A stretch of DNA of 64,000 nt from Piromyces finnis (GCA_002104945.1 MCFH01000043.1:62001-126000); one strand, 5' to 3'; counted from the stretch's first letter, positions 1 to 10,351 are shown. Numbers and translations are program-made. Notes: generated by a model from the sequence alone, not told the origin.

Positions 1-2218
1 TGTATTCATCACCCTCTTTGATTCTAACTAAATTATAAGCAGACTTTAAGTCCAACTTAGTAAAGTATTTTGCACCTTTCACTCTATCCAATAAGTCACC
101 AATTAACGGAAGAGGATATGAATTTCTAATTGTCATGTCATTAAGTTTCCTATAATCAACGCAAAGTCTTAATGACCCATCTTTCTTTTTGACAAATAAA
201 ACTGGTGCTCCGGCAGGAGATGAAGATTTCCTAATGAAACCTTTTTCTAAATTTTCATTGATATAATTTTTTAATTCATCTCTCTCTGCCTCAGTTAAAG
301 GATAAAGAGGACCATAAAACAAGTTAGCATTATCCTTTAATCGGATTTCACAATCGTATTCACGATGTGGAGGTAAAATATTACAATTCCTTTCATTAAA
401 AACCTCTTTAAATAATAAATATTGTTTTGGAATTTCAATAGATTTTTTATCTTTATTCAAATTATCACTTTCACTTTTACATTTATTAATAATATTACAA
501 AATAAATCATAACAGTTACTAACTGAATTTAATACACGAGAATTATTATTATTACACACGTTTTTTGAAAATGAGTACTGTTTTGGTCCAGTGACCGAAT
601 TATTATCTTTATTTAAATTTTCATCAATACAATTAATGTTATTACATATACATTTAAAATTACAATTATTATCATTATTTAAACTATTACTAAATTTAAT
701 TTTATTAAAACTATCTAGGTTACTAATGGTTTTGACGGAGGTTCTACGGCCTCTAATACTTAAAGTTTCTTCATCATCACTGGAGTCGCTATAAGAGTAT
801 TCATAATGATTGTATGAACCAAGTTCACTATAAGAGGATTGATCATCTTCATCATCTTGAATAACTTCTTTTCCTTTTCTTGATGATATTTTTTCTTTCT
901 TGGTTTCCTTTGTGCTACTCTTGTTCTTTCTTCTTCCCACATTACAATGTCTGGCACAGTATGTAGAGCTAAATGCAATTTTGGAAGAATCGTGGTAGTA
1001 AACAGGGCAATGTTTTTCAATCCAAGGTACACCAAGAATTATATCAACTTCAGGAATTCTAAGTGCATATAATTGAATGACTTCGTAATGATTTCTCAAA
1101 CGAAGGATGCACTTTTCGGATTCCTTTTTCACGGTAGATGTACCTTGCCCTAAACCAGAAACCTTGAAAGATTCAGCAATATTTGAAAGTTTAATATTAT
1201 TGATTCGGGCGAACTCGGGGTGGATGAAATTAAGATCGGAACCAGAATCAATAAGTACCTTAGCTTTGACTTCATCAATATCATTGGTTTTGATATAAAA
1301 ATCAATAATATTTTTCTTTTCACCTTTATGAATTTCGAATATGTTTGAAGTTCCCTTGGGATTAAGATTATCCTTTTTAATTTTCTTGATTGAAGGGCTA
1401 GCTTCGTCTTCTGAATAGCATCTCTTGATAATTTTTACATTTTTTGGTTTCTTTTTGTTTGGACAATTGAATTGAAAGTGTCCAGACTTTCCACAAGTAA
1501 AGCAAACTCCATTCTTCTTAGCCTCAGTGCGATTTATTTTATTTTCGTCATAATTACTTCTATGAGGAGGGAAGTAATTAACCTTTCTTTGACCTAAACT
1601 GATCCTATATAAATCCACATCCATAGGATCATTTTGGTTATAATTTCTTCGGTCTTGATGCGTCATGTAATATTCACTGATATCATTTCTCTTAGTAAGA
1701 TTTTCAATACTAAGGACATCAGAATAAAGACGCTCTAATTGAGAGGGATTTGGATTCACTACAGCTAAATGTTCACGCATTTTCGGATGTAATCCCTTTG
1801 TGAACATGTATATTTTAGCTGCTTCATTAAAATTCGAATTTTGGCTAACGCGTTGGAATTCGTTAATGTATTCGAACACCTTGCCAAATTTTCTTTGTTT
1901 AATGTTGCAAAGTCTTCCATTTGCAACAATCGTATCATTATTCGGATCCCCGAAATTGGTACGAAGAGCAGCAATAAACTGATCATAGTTTCTTAGAACG
2001 GCGTCGTTATTTTGTCTTAAACGAGCGGCCCATTCTAAAGGTCTATTGACAAAGTAAGATATTAAGAATCGAACTCTTGCCTCATCATTAACAAATCTAT
2101 CAGGGTTGGCTTCAATGGCTAGTTCAACCCTGGTCAAGAACCCATCTAGTTCTTGTCTTCTTCCTGAAAAGGTTGGAGGATCATTAACTATCCTCAAAGA
2201 CGCCCCTTGACGGTCCAT
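1..2218 (-). CDS. Gypsy Gag-Pol polyprotein (Gag, zinc knuckle, retropepsin, partial RT)
   Basis: The frame opens after a TAA near 2292; the first ATG is at 2218 (MDRQGASLR). About 739 codons are in the window. Residues about 1-200 resemble retrotransposon Gag ([15 protein letters not shown], then PLEWAARLR). A CCHC knuckle, C-x2-C-x4-H-x4-C ([14 protein letters not shown]), is encoded near 1504-1463. The protease DSG motif ([10 protein letters not shown]) is near 1249. An Asn/Cys/Lys-rich linker of unusual length separates protease and RT (about 840-340). RT begins with [17 protein letters not shown], then [14 protein letters not shown], and continues to [14 protein letters not shown] at the left edge. 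All three landmarks are in the same frame. The catalytic YxDD of RT lies beyond the window. Confidence 0.88.
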   Translation of the reverse strand, partial: MDRQGASLRIVNDPPTFSGRRQELDGFLTRVELAIEANPDRFVNDEARVRFLISYFVNRPLEWAARLRQNNDAVLRNYDQFIAALRTNFGDPNNDTIVANGRLCNIKQRKFGKVFEYINEFQRVSQNSNFNEAAKIYMFTKGLHPKMREHLAVVNPNPSQLERLYSDVLSIENLTKRNDISEYYMTHQDRRNYNQNDPMDVDLYRISLGQRKVNYFPPHRSNYDENKINRTEAKKNGVCFTCGKSGHFQFNCPNKKKPKNVKIIKRCYSEDEASPSIKKIKKDNLNPKGTSNIFEIHKGEKKNIIDFYIKTNDIDEVKAKVLIDSGSDLNFIHPEFARINNIKLSNIAESFKVSGLGQGTSTVKKESEKCILRLRNHYEVIQLYALRIPEVDIILGVPWIEKHCPVYYHDSSKIAFSSTYCARHCNVGRRKNKSSTKETKKEKISSRKGKEVIQDDEDDQSSYSELGSYNHYEYSYSDSSDDEETLSIRGRRTSVKTISNLDSFNKIKFSNSLNNDNNCNFKCICNNINCIDENLNKDNNSVTGPKQYSFSKNVCNNNNSRVLNSVSNCYDLFCNIINKCKSESDNLNKDKKSIEIPKQYLLFKEVFNERNCNILPPHREYDCEIRLKDNANLFYGPLYPLTEAERDELKNYINENLEKGFIRKSSSPAGAPVLFVKKKDGSLRLCVDYRKLNDMTIRNSYPLPLIGDLLDRVKGAKYFTKLDLKSAYNLVRIKEGDEY

Positions 2219-2436
2219 ATTTTCGTTTAAGTGGAGGTTAGATAAGAGTTGGTTGATTTCCTCCAATATGCTTAATATTTTACTTATTTAATTTTTTACA
2301 ATATTTTAATTAAGATGTCGTCGTAACTCTATCCTATCAAACGGTGTTAGACGAGCTCTTAAAAATATAGTAACAAAATTAAATACAGTAACCAAATAGT
2401 GTTGGAAGCTTGAATGATACTAAAATAATAATCTAA
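2219..2436 (-). other. Gypsy 5' leader / LTR-proximal region
   Basis: This stretch lies directly upstream of the gypsy Gag start. On the minus strand it contains AAGCTTCCAACA, a plausible LTR end in CA, followed by CTATTTGGTTACTG, where a TGG-type primer binding site could start. The tRNA primer cannot be assigned. There is no coding potential. Confidence 0.4.
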
Positions 2437-2592
2437 ACGCGGTAGATATTTCCTAAGACACGGTAGATCGCCTTTAAAACACAGTAGATATTCCTTTAGA
2501 CGCGGTAGATATTTCCTAAGACACGGTAGATCGCCTTTAAAACACAGTAGATATTCCTTTAGACGAGGTAGATATTTCCTAAGACACGGTAG
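2437..2592. repeat. 21-bp tandem array with a 63-bp higher-order unit
   Basis: Three related 21-mers, beginning ACGCGGTAGATATTTCC, ACACGGTAGATCGCC and ACACAGTAGATATTCC, follow one another at 2437, 2458 and 2479. The 63-bp trimer repeats at 2500 and again in part at 2563. About 7.4 copies of the 21-mer are present, sharing the core GGTAGAT. The array sits in the leader or LTR of the gypsy element. Confidence 0.9.
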
Positions 2593-2672
2593 GTAAGAAA
2601 AAAATATTAAATATGTTTTATTAAAAAAAAAAAATTTTATAACGTGTTTTATAAAAAAAAGGTAATTGTTAT

Positions 2673-3413
2673 TGTAAAAGTTTTAAAATTTAAAACAGAT
2701 TATAAAATTTTTTTTTTTTACAATAAAACAAAAACACAATAAAATAAAAAATTAAAAACAAAAACGAAATTTATTTATATTCTTTTTTCTTTTTATTAGT
2801 TCTTATTTAGTTATTAACTAAATTATAGTCAATAACAATTACATCGTTTAACTATGAAATTTTACATGTATTTATATTTTTTACAAATTATATTTTAATA
2901 TACTATTCTATTTAATTATACATATATTCAATATAAAATAAACAAAACTAATTTAATACTAATTTAATTAAATAATAAAATAATAAAACTAAACTAAAAC
3001 TAATTAAATACACTTTTGATTCAATTTGAGTAAACTACAAATTGAATACAGTCCATGTATTACCTATATATTAATTAAATATTAATAATACTATTTATTA
3101 TATATTTACTATTAAAAAATACTAATTTAAAACTACGCTAAAGTTATTAAACTATTTTTAATTAAATAAGAACTTTTTAAGATTTAATTTGAATATTTAA
3201 AATATTTAAATTTAATTATCCATTAATTTAAATATTTATCCAAATTTCATTTCCAATTTTGATATTTTAAAATTAATATTTATTTAATTATTCCTTAAAA
3301 TTTATATAATAAATTTTATAAATAAATAATTTTTCATTAAAATATCAAAATTATTATTTAATAATTATTAATTAATTATTAAATAATTTAAAGATATATA
3401 TTATATCTTTACA
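2673..3413 (+). repeat. Solo-LTR-like element, family A, copy 1
   Basis: It starts TGTAAAAGTTTTAAAATT, contains the family A landmarks (an ACAGATTATAAAA motif and a TTTAGTTATTAACTAAAT motif), and ends AAAGATATATATTATATCTTTACA. Its interior matches the copies at 4544 and 7821 closely over hundreds of bases. The right end abuts a 5'-truncated family B copy, and there is no target duplication (left flank GTTAT, right flank of the composite TTTAA), so the composite probably arose by recombination or deletion. Confidence 0.75.
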
Positions 3414-4007
3414 CAATTGATAAAATTTACATGTATTTATATTTTTTCATAATTATATTATTCTATTTAAATAAACATATATTTAATATAAAATAAACAA
3501 AACTAATTTAATTAAATAATAAAATAACAGAACTAAACTAAACTAATTCATTATACTTTTAATTCAATTTGAGTAAACTCAAAATTGAATAAAGCCCATG
3601 TATTTTCTATAAATTAATTTAATATTATCAATACTATTCTTAATATATTTCCTATTGAAATATAAATAAATCTATTTTTAAAACTAAGTTAAAATTATTA
3701 AACTATTCTAAATTTAAATAAAAAAGTATAATCTACTCTAAAATTAAATAAAAAGTATTTAAAAAAATATTTTAATTATTTTAAATATTTGAAATATTTA
3801 AATTTAATTAAAATTCTTTTATTCCTTAAATTTAAATATTTATCTTAATTTAATTTTAACGGAATTATTATAAAACAATTTATTATTAAATTATTCCATA
3901 AAATTTATTCAAAAATTCTATAATAAGTTTTACTAAATATTAATTTATTATTTAATAATTAATAATTAATTATTAAATAATTTAAAGATATATCTTATAT
4001 CTTTACA
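3414..4007 (+). repeat. Solo-LTR-like element, family B, 5'-truncated
   Basis: It begins inside the family B sequence at CAATTGATAAAATTTACATG, which corresponds to about 130 bp into the full copies at 5203 and 9123. It runs to the shared end ATCTTATATCTTTACA. It then joins the copia 5' LTR remnant. The first part of the family B sequence is missing at the junction with the family A copy. Confidence 0.75.
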
Positions 4008-4097
4008 TTTAAATTTTCATAGCTATCATATATTAATAATTTTAATATATTAATAAACTTTAAATATTATAAAACAAAATATAATATACAGTTTATA
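4008..4097 (+). repeat. Copia 5' LTR, 3' remnant
   Basis: TTTTCATAGCTATCATATAT and the following bases to AATATACAGTTTATA are identical or nearly so to 10527-10613 in the 3' LTR. The 5' part of this LTR has been replaced by the family A/B composite. The exact LTR end is uncertain: TACA at 4090 fits the CA rule, but similarity continues for seven more bases. Confidence 0.75.
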
Positions 4098-4127
4098 GAT
4101 TAAGAGTCTCAACTTACTGAAAAGGAA

Positions 4128-4543
4128 ATGTTCTCCGAAAACCAATTATCCCAAAGCGACCGCTTGAACAAGAACAACTATGATGAATGGCAGTTCCTCA
4201 TCGGCAACATCCTGAAGTCCAAGAAGATTTTTATCTACGCAAAGGAGGATGTTATAAGCTCCTTACGTGCGAAGGTCGAAGAATCAAGCACAAGAATGGA
4301 GGAGTAGCCGAGAAAAATCTCTTAACGGAACTAGAAGATGCAGAAGCACAAGATGCTTTAGCTGCATCAATCATCAGCACCAATGTGTCCAGAGAATGCC
4401 TGGAACACATTAAAACCCTTGATACTGCATTTGAGATAATGCAAAAATTGAAAACACTTTATCAAGGTAGTGAATCATCTGATATCCAACATTGGATGAA
4501 GAAGCTTTATTCCTTAAAGGCCAAAAGTCTAACTGCTTGTAAG
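4128..4543 (+). pseudogene. Copia gag, 5' fragment (frameshifted)
   Basis: ATG at 4128 opens a frame reading NKNNYDEWQFLIGNILKSK, typical of the copia-type Gag (UBN2) N-terminus, and hits TAG near 4305. From about 4260 the protein-like sequence continues in another frame (GGVAEKNLLTELEDAEAQDA, then MKKLYSLKAKSLTAC), so one indel lies around 4260-4300. The fragment ends at the GTAAG target duplication, where a family A LTR is inserted. It continues in frame at 6030 once the insertion is ignored. Confidence 0.85.
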
Positions 4544-6024
4544 TGTAAAAGTTTATAAAAAAACAGATTATAAAATTTTACAATAAAACATAAAACACGA
4601 AATAAATAAAAAGAAACAAGAAAAACAAAATCTATTTAAAAATATCTCTTTTATTAATTTTATTTAGTTATTAACTAAATAATAGTCAATAACAATTACA
4701 TCGTTTTAATCAAGAAATTTTACATGTATTTATATTTTTTGTAAATTATATTTTAATATACTATTCTATTTAATTATACATATATTCAATATAAAATAAA
4801 CAAAACTAATTTAATACTAATTTAATTAAATAATAAAATAATAAAACTAAACTAAAACTAATTAAATACACTTTTGATTCAATTTGAGTAAACTGCAAAT
4901 TGAATACAGTCCATGTATTACCTATATATTAATTAAATATTAATAATACTATTTATTATATATTTATAATTAAAAATACTAATTTAAAACTACGCTAAAG
5001 TTATTAAACTAATTTTAATTAAATAAAAACTTTTTAAGATTTAATTTGAATATTTAAAATATTTAAATTTAATTATCCATTAATTTAAATATTTATCCAA
5101 ATTTCATTTCTAACTTTGATATTTTAAAATTAATATTTATTTAATTATTCCATAAAATTTATACAATAAATTTTATAAACAATTTTTTCATTAAAATATC
5201 AATGTAAAATATTAATCTTAAAACAGATTATATATTTAACAATAAAACAATTAAACACACGATAAAATAAAAATAGGAGTTTCTTTTTTTTTAAAAATTA
5301 TCTTCTTTATTAATGGTTAGAAATAAAATAACAATTACATCGATTCAATTGATAAAATTTACATGTATTTATATTTTTTCATAATTATATTCTAATATAT
5401 TATTCTATTTAAATAAACATATATTTAATATAAAATAAACAAAACTAATCTAATTAAATAATAAAATAATAAAACTAAACTAAAACTAATTCATTATACT
5501 TTTAATTTAATTTGAGTAAACTCAAAATTGAATAAAGCTCAGGTATTATCTATAAATTAATTTAATATTATCAATACTATTCTTAATATATTTCCTATTG
5601 AAATATAAACACATCTATTTTTAAAACTCAGTTAAAATTATTAAACTATTCTAAATTTAAATAAGAAAGTATATTATTATTAAACTATTCTAAAATTAAA
5701 TAAAAAGTATTTAAAGTTATTATGAATATTTAAAATATTTGAAATATTTAAATTTAATTAAGATTCTTTTGTTCCTTAAATTTAAATATTTATCTTTATT
5801 TAATTTTGACGGAATTATTATAAAATAATTTATTATTAAATTATTCCATTGAATATTAAAAATTTCATAATTAATTTTAATAAATATTAATTTATTATTT
5901 AATAATTAATAGTTAATTATTAAATAATCTAAAGATATATATTATATCTTTACAATCAAAATTATTATTCAATAATTATTAATTAATTATTAAATAATTT
6001 AAAGATATACTTTATATCTTTACA
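4544..6024 (+). repeat. Family A solo LTR with a nested family B solo LTR
   Basis: The element begins TGTAAAAGTTTATAAAAAAA and ends ATACTTTATATCTTTACA. It is flanked by a perfect 5-bp target duplication, GTAAG (4539-4543 and 6025-6029). The body is interrupted at 5203-5954 by a family B copy with its own duplication. Without the nested copy, family A is about 724 bp. TG...CA ends, a short terminal inverted repeat (TGTAAA/TTTACA) and a 5-bp duplication are the marks of an LTR. No internal coding region is present, so it is solo. Confidence 0.88.
5203..5954 (+). repeat. Family B solo LTR nested in family A
   Basis: It starts TGTAAAATATTAATCTTAAA and ends ATATATTATATCTTTACA. The 5-bp target duplication ATCAA lies at 5198-5202 and 5955-5959. 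It is 752 bp and nearly identical to the copy at 9123-9875. Families A and B share their ends and several internal blocks, so they are related subfamilies. Confidence 0.9.
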
Positions 6025-6385
6025 GTAAGGATGTGCTCCACCAAATAAGTGAAATATTCTCCGTGTTGGAATCCAATAATTCTAACTTAGGAGACTGGGA
6101 AAAAACAAGAATTATTTATTATTCCTTGCCTCAATGTATGAGAACCCAGATACACCCTGATGGAACGAAGAAGATTAAGGATTTTTTAACTGAAGTCAAT
6201 AACAAAGTTAATTTCCAAATCTACCTCCAAAAGAATATCAAATACAATCAGTCGATTATCAACAACGAACAAGATGACTTGATGGACATTGACTTTGTAG
6301 GTCGAAGAAGCAAGAATGATTCCTCAAATCAATATTCCTCCAAAGCTAACCAGCAAGGTAACCAGAAACAATTATTATGCGCTAT
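6025..6385 (+). pseudogene. Copia gag, C-terminal fragment
   Basis: From 6030 the frame reads DVLHQISEIFSVLES and continues through TRIIYYSLPQCMRTQ to a polar linker and the first half of a zinc knuckle (QLLCAI). It continues the fragment ending at 4543 after removal of the inserted LTR and one copy of GTAAG. It ends at the GCTAT target duplication (6381-6385), where the family C LTR splits the CCHC knuckle. Confidence 0.85.
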
Positions 6386-6761
6386 TGTAACGAAATATTA
6401 TAATAATAAACACACACACTCTAATGTAATCAAATATATATATATTTTTTTTAATAATGTTTATTTATTAAGTTTATTATTATAATACGACTAACTCGCT
6501 AGGTCAGTGTATTATCAAACTAAAGACGAAACAAAAAAACTAATTTTTATTAATTATTAATAAAAACACTAAAGAACTATTTTATCTTTCTTATTCTCTC
6601 TTTTATACATGAAAATTATTTCTTTTTTTTTTTTTAATACAATTTGATAAGTGAATTAATTACTTAATGATTGGTTATAAAAATATAATTATGAAATTTT
6701 CATTAATCTAACCTTAATGATTTTCTAGTCTAACCCTTATCATTAGATATACCTCATTACA
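6386..6761 (+). repeat. Family C solo LTR, 376 bp
   Basis: It starts TGTAACGAAATATTATAA and ends ATACCTCATTACA, giving a TGTAA/TTACA terminal inverted repeat. The perfect 5-bp target duplication GCTAT lies at 6381-6385 and 6762-6766. Its sequence is unlike families A and B. Removing it and one GCTAT restores the frame and a complete C-x2-C-x4-H-x4-C knuckle, which confirms both ends. Confidence 0.9.
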
Positions 6762-7820
6762 GCTATCTGCGGTAGGCACGGTCATAAACTCGAAGATTGT
6801 GAATATAATTTATTCACAAAGAAAAACAAAGGAAAAAAGCCCACCGAACAAACTTCCAAGTCTTCCAAACCAAAGAAATCGAAGAACAACAAAGCTAAAA
6901 ACGAAAATGTTAAAAAGGGAAGATCTATATCTAATATCGAGTACGACACCGAAGAAGACTCAGGGGAAATCTCTTTCGATGAAATAAGAGCTATGTATCC
7001 AAACAATATGGATAGCATAGAAACCATAAAACCTGAGGAAGTAATGGAGGAAAAGGAAACCAATGTTTCCACAATTAAGTCCATCCAAAACTGTGAAATC
7101 GCCGACCACACAGTATGGACTTATGATACAGGTGCATCAGAACATATCACCTGTAATAAAGAAATTCTTAAAAACTATAAGGAGAATTCCATTACCATGA
7201 AATGTGCCAATAATCCAGTCTGTGTATTCGAAGGAGTAGGTACATATGATGGAACAATCAATGGTTTTGAAGTACATCTTGATAACGTGTACTATTCAAA
7301 ACAAATCAATAAAAATCTTCTCAGTGGTACCAAGCTCGTTAGAAATGGAATATCTTGTTATCTCAGCTCCCAAGATAACACACCTATTCTCAGTTTAAAC
7401 TACCACGACAACAAGAAGAATAAACAGTTCAATATTGGAAAATACACAGCCAACGAAAATAATATCTTCAACATTCCAATAATGAACAATACTAAAAAGG
7501 ATCTTTCAATTGATACATTGGATGCTGTATCAGGAAAAGACGAAAACAGGATGTTGTGGCACAGAAGACTTGGACACTTCTACTTCAATGACATCAATAA
7601 GTATGTCAAGCTACACAATGAGTCGGCACCATCATGCATGGACTGCAGAATTGCAAAACTTAACAAGAAACCCAATAATGGAATTACACCCAAAGCAAAA
7701 GATATACTTGAAATAATCCATGCAGATGTTATTGGGCCAGTCAAAACATCGTATACTGGCAAGAAATACATCCTATCACTTATCGATGTATTCTCAAGAA
7801 AATGTTGGGTATATCTCACT
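6762..7820 (+). pseudogene. Copia pol: zinc knuckle, protease, GAG-pre-integrase, integrase start
   Basis: A single frame covers the second half of the knuckle (CGRHGHKLEDC), a Lys/Asn-rich linker, the protease active site (VWTYDTGASEHIT), the HHCC zinc-binding region (WHRRLGHFYFND followed by CMDCRIAK) and the start of the integrase core (EIIHADVIGPVKTSYTGKKY, then LIDVFSRKCWVYLT) with its first catalytic Asp. The frame is cut at 7821 by a family A LTR. The rest of integrase and the N-terminal part of RT are absent from the window. Confidence 0.9.
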
Positions 7821-8547
7821 GTAAAAGTTTATAAAAAAACAGATTATAAAATTTTACAATAAAACATAAAACACGAAATAAATAAAAAGAAACAAGAAAA
7901 ACAAAATCTATTTAAAAATATCTCTTTTATTAATTTTATTTAGTTATTAACTAAATAATAGTCAATAACAATTACATCGTTTTAATCAAGAAATTTTACA
8001 TGCATTTATATTTTTCGTAAATTATATTTTAATATACTATTCTATTTAATTATACATATATTCAATATAAAATAAACAAAACTAATTTAATACTAATTTA
8101 ATTAAATAATAAAAAAATAAAACTAAACTAAAACTAATTAAATACACTTTTGATTCAATTTGAGTAAACTGCAAATTGAATACAGTCCATGTATTACCTA
8201 TATATTAATTAAATATTAACAATACTATTTATTATATATTTATAATTAAAAATGCTAATTTCAAACTACGCTAAAGTTATTAAACTAATTTTAATTAAAT
8301 AAAAACTTTTTTAAGATTTAATTTGAATATTTAAAATATTTAAATTTAATTATCCATTAATTTAAACATTTATCCAAATTTCATTTCTAACTTTGATATT
8401 TTAAAATTAATCTTTATTTAATTATTCCATAAAATTTATACAATAAATTTTATAAACAATTTTTTTTTTATTAAAATATCAAAATTATTATTCAATAATT
8501 ATTAATTAATTATTAAATAATTTAAAGATATACTTTATATCTTTACA
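7821..8547 (+). repeat. Solo LTR, family A, no target duplication
   Basis: It starts TGTAAAAGTTTATAAAAAAA and ends ATACTTTATATCTTTACA, 727 bp, closely matching the outer element at 4544-6024. The flanks are CTCAC on the left and GTATT on the right, so there is no duplication. Together with the missing copia integrase/RT sequence, this suggests recombination between two LTR copies that deleted the DNA between them. Confidence 0.85.
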
Positions 8548-8830
8548 GTATTTTACTAAAAATAGTTATAGTTTAAATATTTATTAATAATTAAGATTTT
8601 AGTGTAGATTTTAAATAATAATATATAAGAAATAAATAGTTATAATATAATATAAATGTATTTAGGAAAAATATAAATAGAAGATATTTTTCATCATTTT
8701 ATCGATATAATTGTTATTATTAAAATTCTATTATAATAAAAGATATTTTATAAAACAATTTTTTATTTTATTTTTCAAATTTTTGTGTTATTGTAATAGA
8801 ATAGATATCCTAATCTATTCTTTCAGTGTT
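8548..8830. other. Unassigned AT-rich segment between LTR and copia RT fragment
   Basis: It begins GTATTTTACTAAAAATAG and ends CTATTCTTTCAG just before the copia RT fragment. It has no coding potential I can recognise and matches none of LTR families A, B or C. Its GT...CAG ends look intron-like, but it may be a remnant of another insertion or the far flank of a deletion. Confidence 0.4.
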
Positions 8831-9122
8831 CAACATTACATCAATATTAACAAAACAAGAAAATCCAGAACTCCATGCACCGGAGAAAACTTCAAGAATC
8901 AAAATAATACGCCATTCAACAAAACAACCTATAAAAGCGCGGTTGGTTCCCTAATTTACCTTTCAAAATGCACTAGACCGGACATTTCATATGCAGTAAA
9001 TAAGGCTGCTAGATACTCCGAAAACCCAACTGCAACCAATTGGAAGAGTGTTACAAATATTTTAAAATATTTAAACGCTACAAGCCAATACAAAATTTGC
9101 TACGACGGAAAGGGTTCAATAC
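8831..9122 (+). pseudogene. Copia reverse transcriptase, C-terminal fragment
   Basis: The frame reads SRTPCTGENF, then YKSAVGSLIYLSKCTRPDIS and NWKSVTNILKYLNAT, the conserved region just after the copia RT thumb (YxxAVGSLxYL..TRPDIxYAV). The first codons may contain another frame shift. It ends at the AATAC target duplication (9118-9122), where a family B LTR is inserted. Confidence 0.88.
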
Positions 9123-9875
9123 TGTAAAATATTAATCTTAAAACAGATTATATATTTAACAATAAAACAATTAAACACACGATAAAATAAAAATAGGAGT
9201 TTCTTTTTTTTAAAAAATTATCTTCTTTATTAATGGTTAGAAATAAAATAACAATTACATCGATTCAATTGATAAAATTTACATGTATTTATATTTTTTT
9301 CATAATTATATTCTAATATATTATTCTATTTAAATAAACATATATTTAATATAAAATAAACAAAACTAATCTAATTAAATAATAAAATAATAAAACTAAA
9401 CTAAAACTAATTCATTATACTTTTAATTTAATTTGAGTAAACTCAAAATTGAATAAAGCTCAGGTATTATCTATAAATTAATTTAATATTATCAATACTA
9501 TTCTTAATATATTTCCTATTGAAATATAAACACATCTATTTTTAAAACTCAGTTAAAATTATTAAACTATTCTAAATTTAAATAAGAAAGTATATTATTA
9601 TTAAACTATTCTAAAATTAAATAAAAAGTATTTAAAGTTATTATGAATATTTAAAATATTTGAAATATTTAAATTTAATTAAGATTCTTTTGTTCCTTAA
9701 ATTTAAATATTTATCTTTATTTAATTTTGACGGAATTATTATAAAATAATTTATTATTAAATTATTCCATTGAATATTAAAAACTTCATAGTTAATTTTA
9801 ATAAATATTAATTTATTATTTAATAATTAATAGTTAATTATTAAATAATCTAAAGATATATATTATATCTTTACA
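9123..9875 (+). repeat. Family B solo LTR, 753 bp
   Basis: It starts TGTAAAATATTAATCTTAAA and ends ATATATTATATCTTTACA, nearly identical to 5203-5954. The perfect 5-bp target duplication AATAC lies at 9118-9122 and 9876-9880. Removing the element and one AATAC joins the RT fragment to the RNase H fragment in frame (GSIQAYTDSDFGG). Confidence 0.92.
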
Positions 9876-10335
9876 AATACAAGCCTATACAGATTCCGAT
9901 TTTGGCGGTGATACATCTGATAGAAAATCAACTTCAGGATGTATCATTTTAATGGGAAAAGGTCCCATATTATGGCAATCTAAAAAACAAACAACGGTTG
10001 CCACTTCGACTGCAGAAGCTGAATATGTAAGCACAGCCGAATGCACAAAGAAAGTTCTTTGGGTTAGAAATATTCTCAAAGAAATTTTCAATTATAACAA
10101 ACCAATTACCATTTTCACTGATAATTTGTCAAGCAAAACAGCAATTGAAAATGGTCACTTAAATTCAAAATTAAAACATATTGATATAAAATATCATTTT
10201 AACAAAGATAATATAAAAAACAAAAAGATAATTCTTGAATACATTCACACTACTAAAATGCTAGCTGACGCATTAACCAAAGATGTGAACGGTCCAAAAA
10301 TGGATAACTTCACAAACCAAATATTTAATAAATGA
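9876..10335 (+). pseudogene. Copia RNase H fragment
   Basis: The frame reads YTDSDFGGDTSDRKSTSG, then KKQTTVATSTAEAEYVS, LWVRNIL, FTDNLSSKTAIEN and KHIDIKYHF, ending at TGA 10333-10335. These are the hallmark copia RNase H blocks with catalytic Asp (DSD), Glu (AEAEY) and Asp (TDN). It is the intact C-terminal domain of an otherwise disrupted polyprotein. A shorter ATG-initiated frame starts at 9952, but the domain clearly begins earlier. Confidence 0.92.
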
Positions 10336-10351
10336 AATATTGGTTTGAGGA

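Larger units (their letters stand above)
1..2600 (-). mobile_element. Ty3/gypsy LTR retrotransposon, 5' part (runs off the left edge)
   Basis: The minus strand carries gag, a CCHC zinc knuckle, an aspartic protease and the start of a reverse transcriptase in one open frame, the order expected for Ty3/gypsy. The upstream leader (about 2219-2600) contains a 21-bp tandem array. The rest of RT, RNase H, integrase and the 3' LTR lie outside the window, so LTR ends and target duplications cannot be defined here. The coding part is richer in G+C than the flanks. No internal stop was found along the coding stretch, so this may be a recent or still active copy. Confidence 0.85.

Noticed and set aside
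2437-2592. CRISPR array
   Set aside because: The units are contiguous with no unique spacers and lie in a retrotransposon leader of a eukaryote.
4544-9875. Insertions in the copia ORF as ordinary introns
   Set aside because: Each copy has TG...CA ends, and three of the four sites have perfect 5-bp duplications; removing whole elements plus one duplication restores the frame exactly, while GT-AG splicing does not (one base lost at 4539-6025, no AG at 9876).
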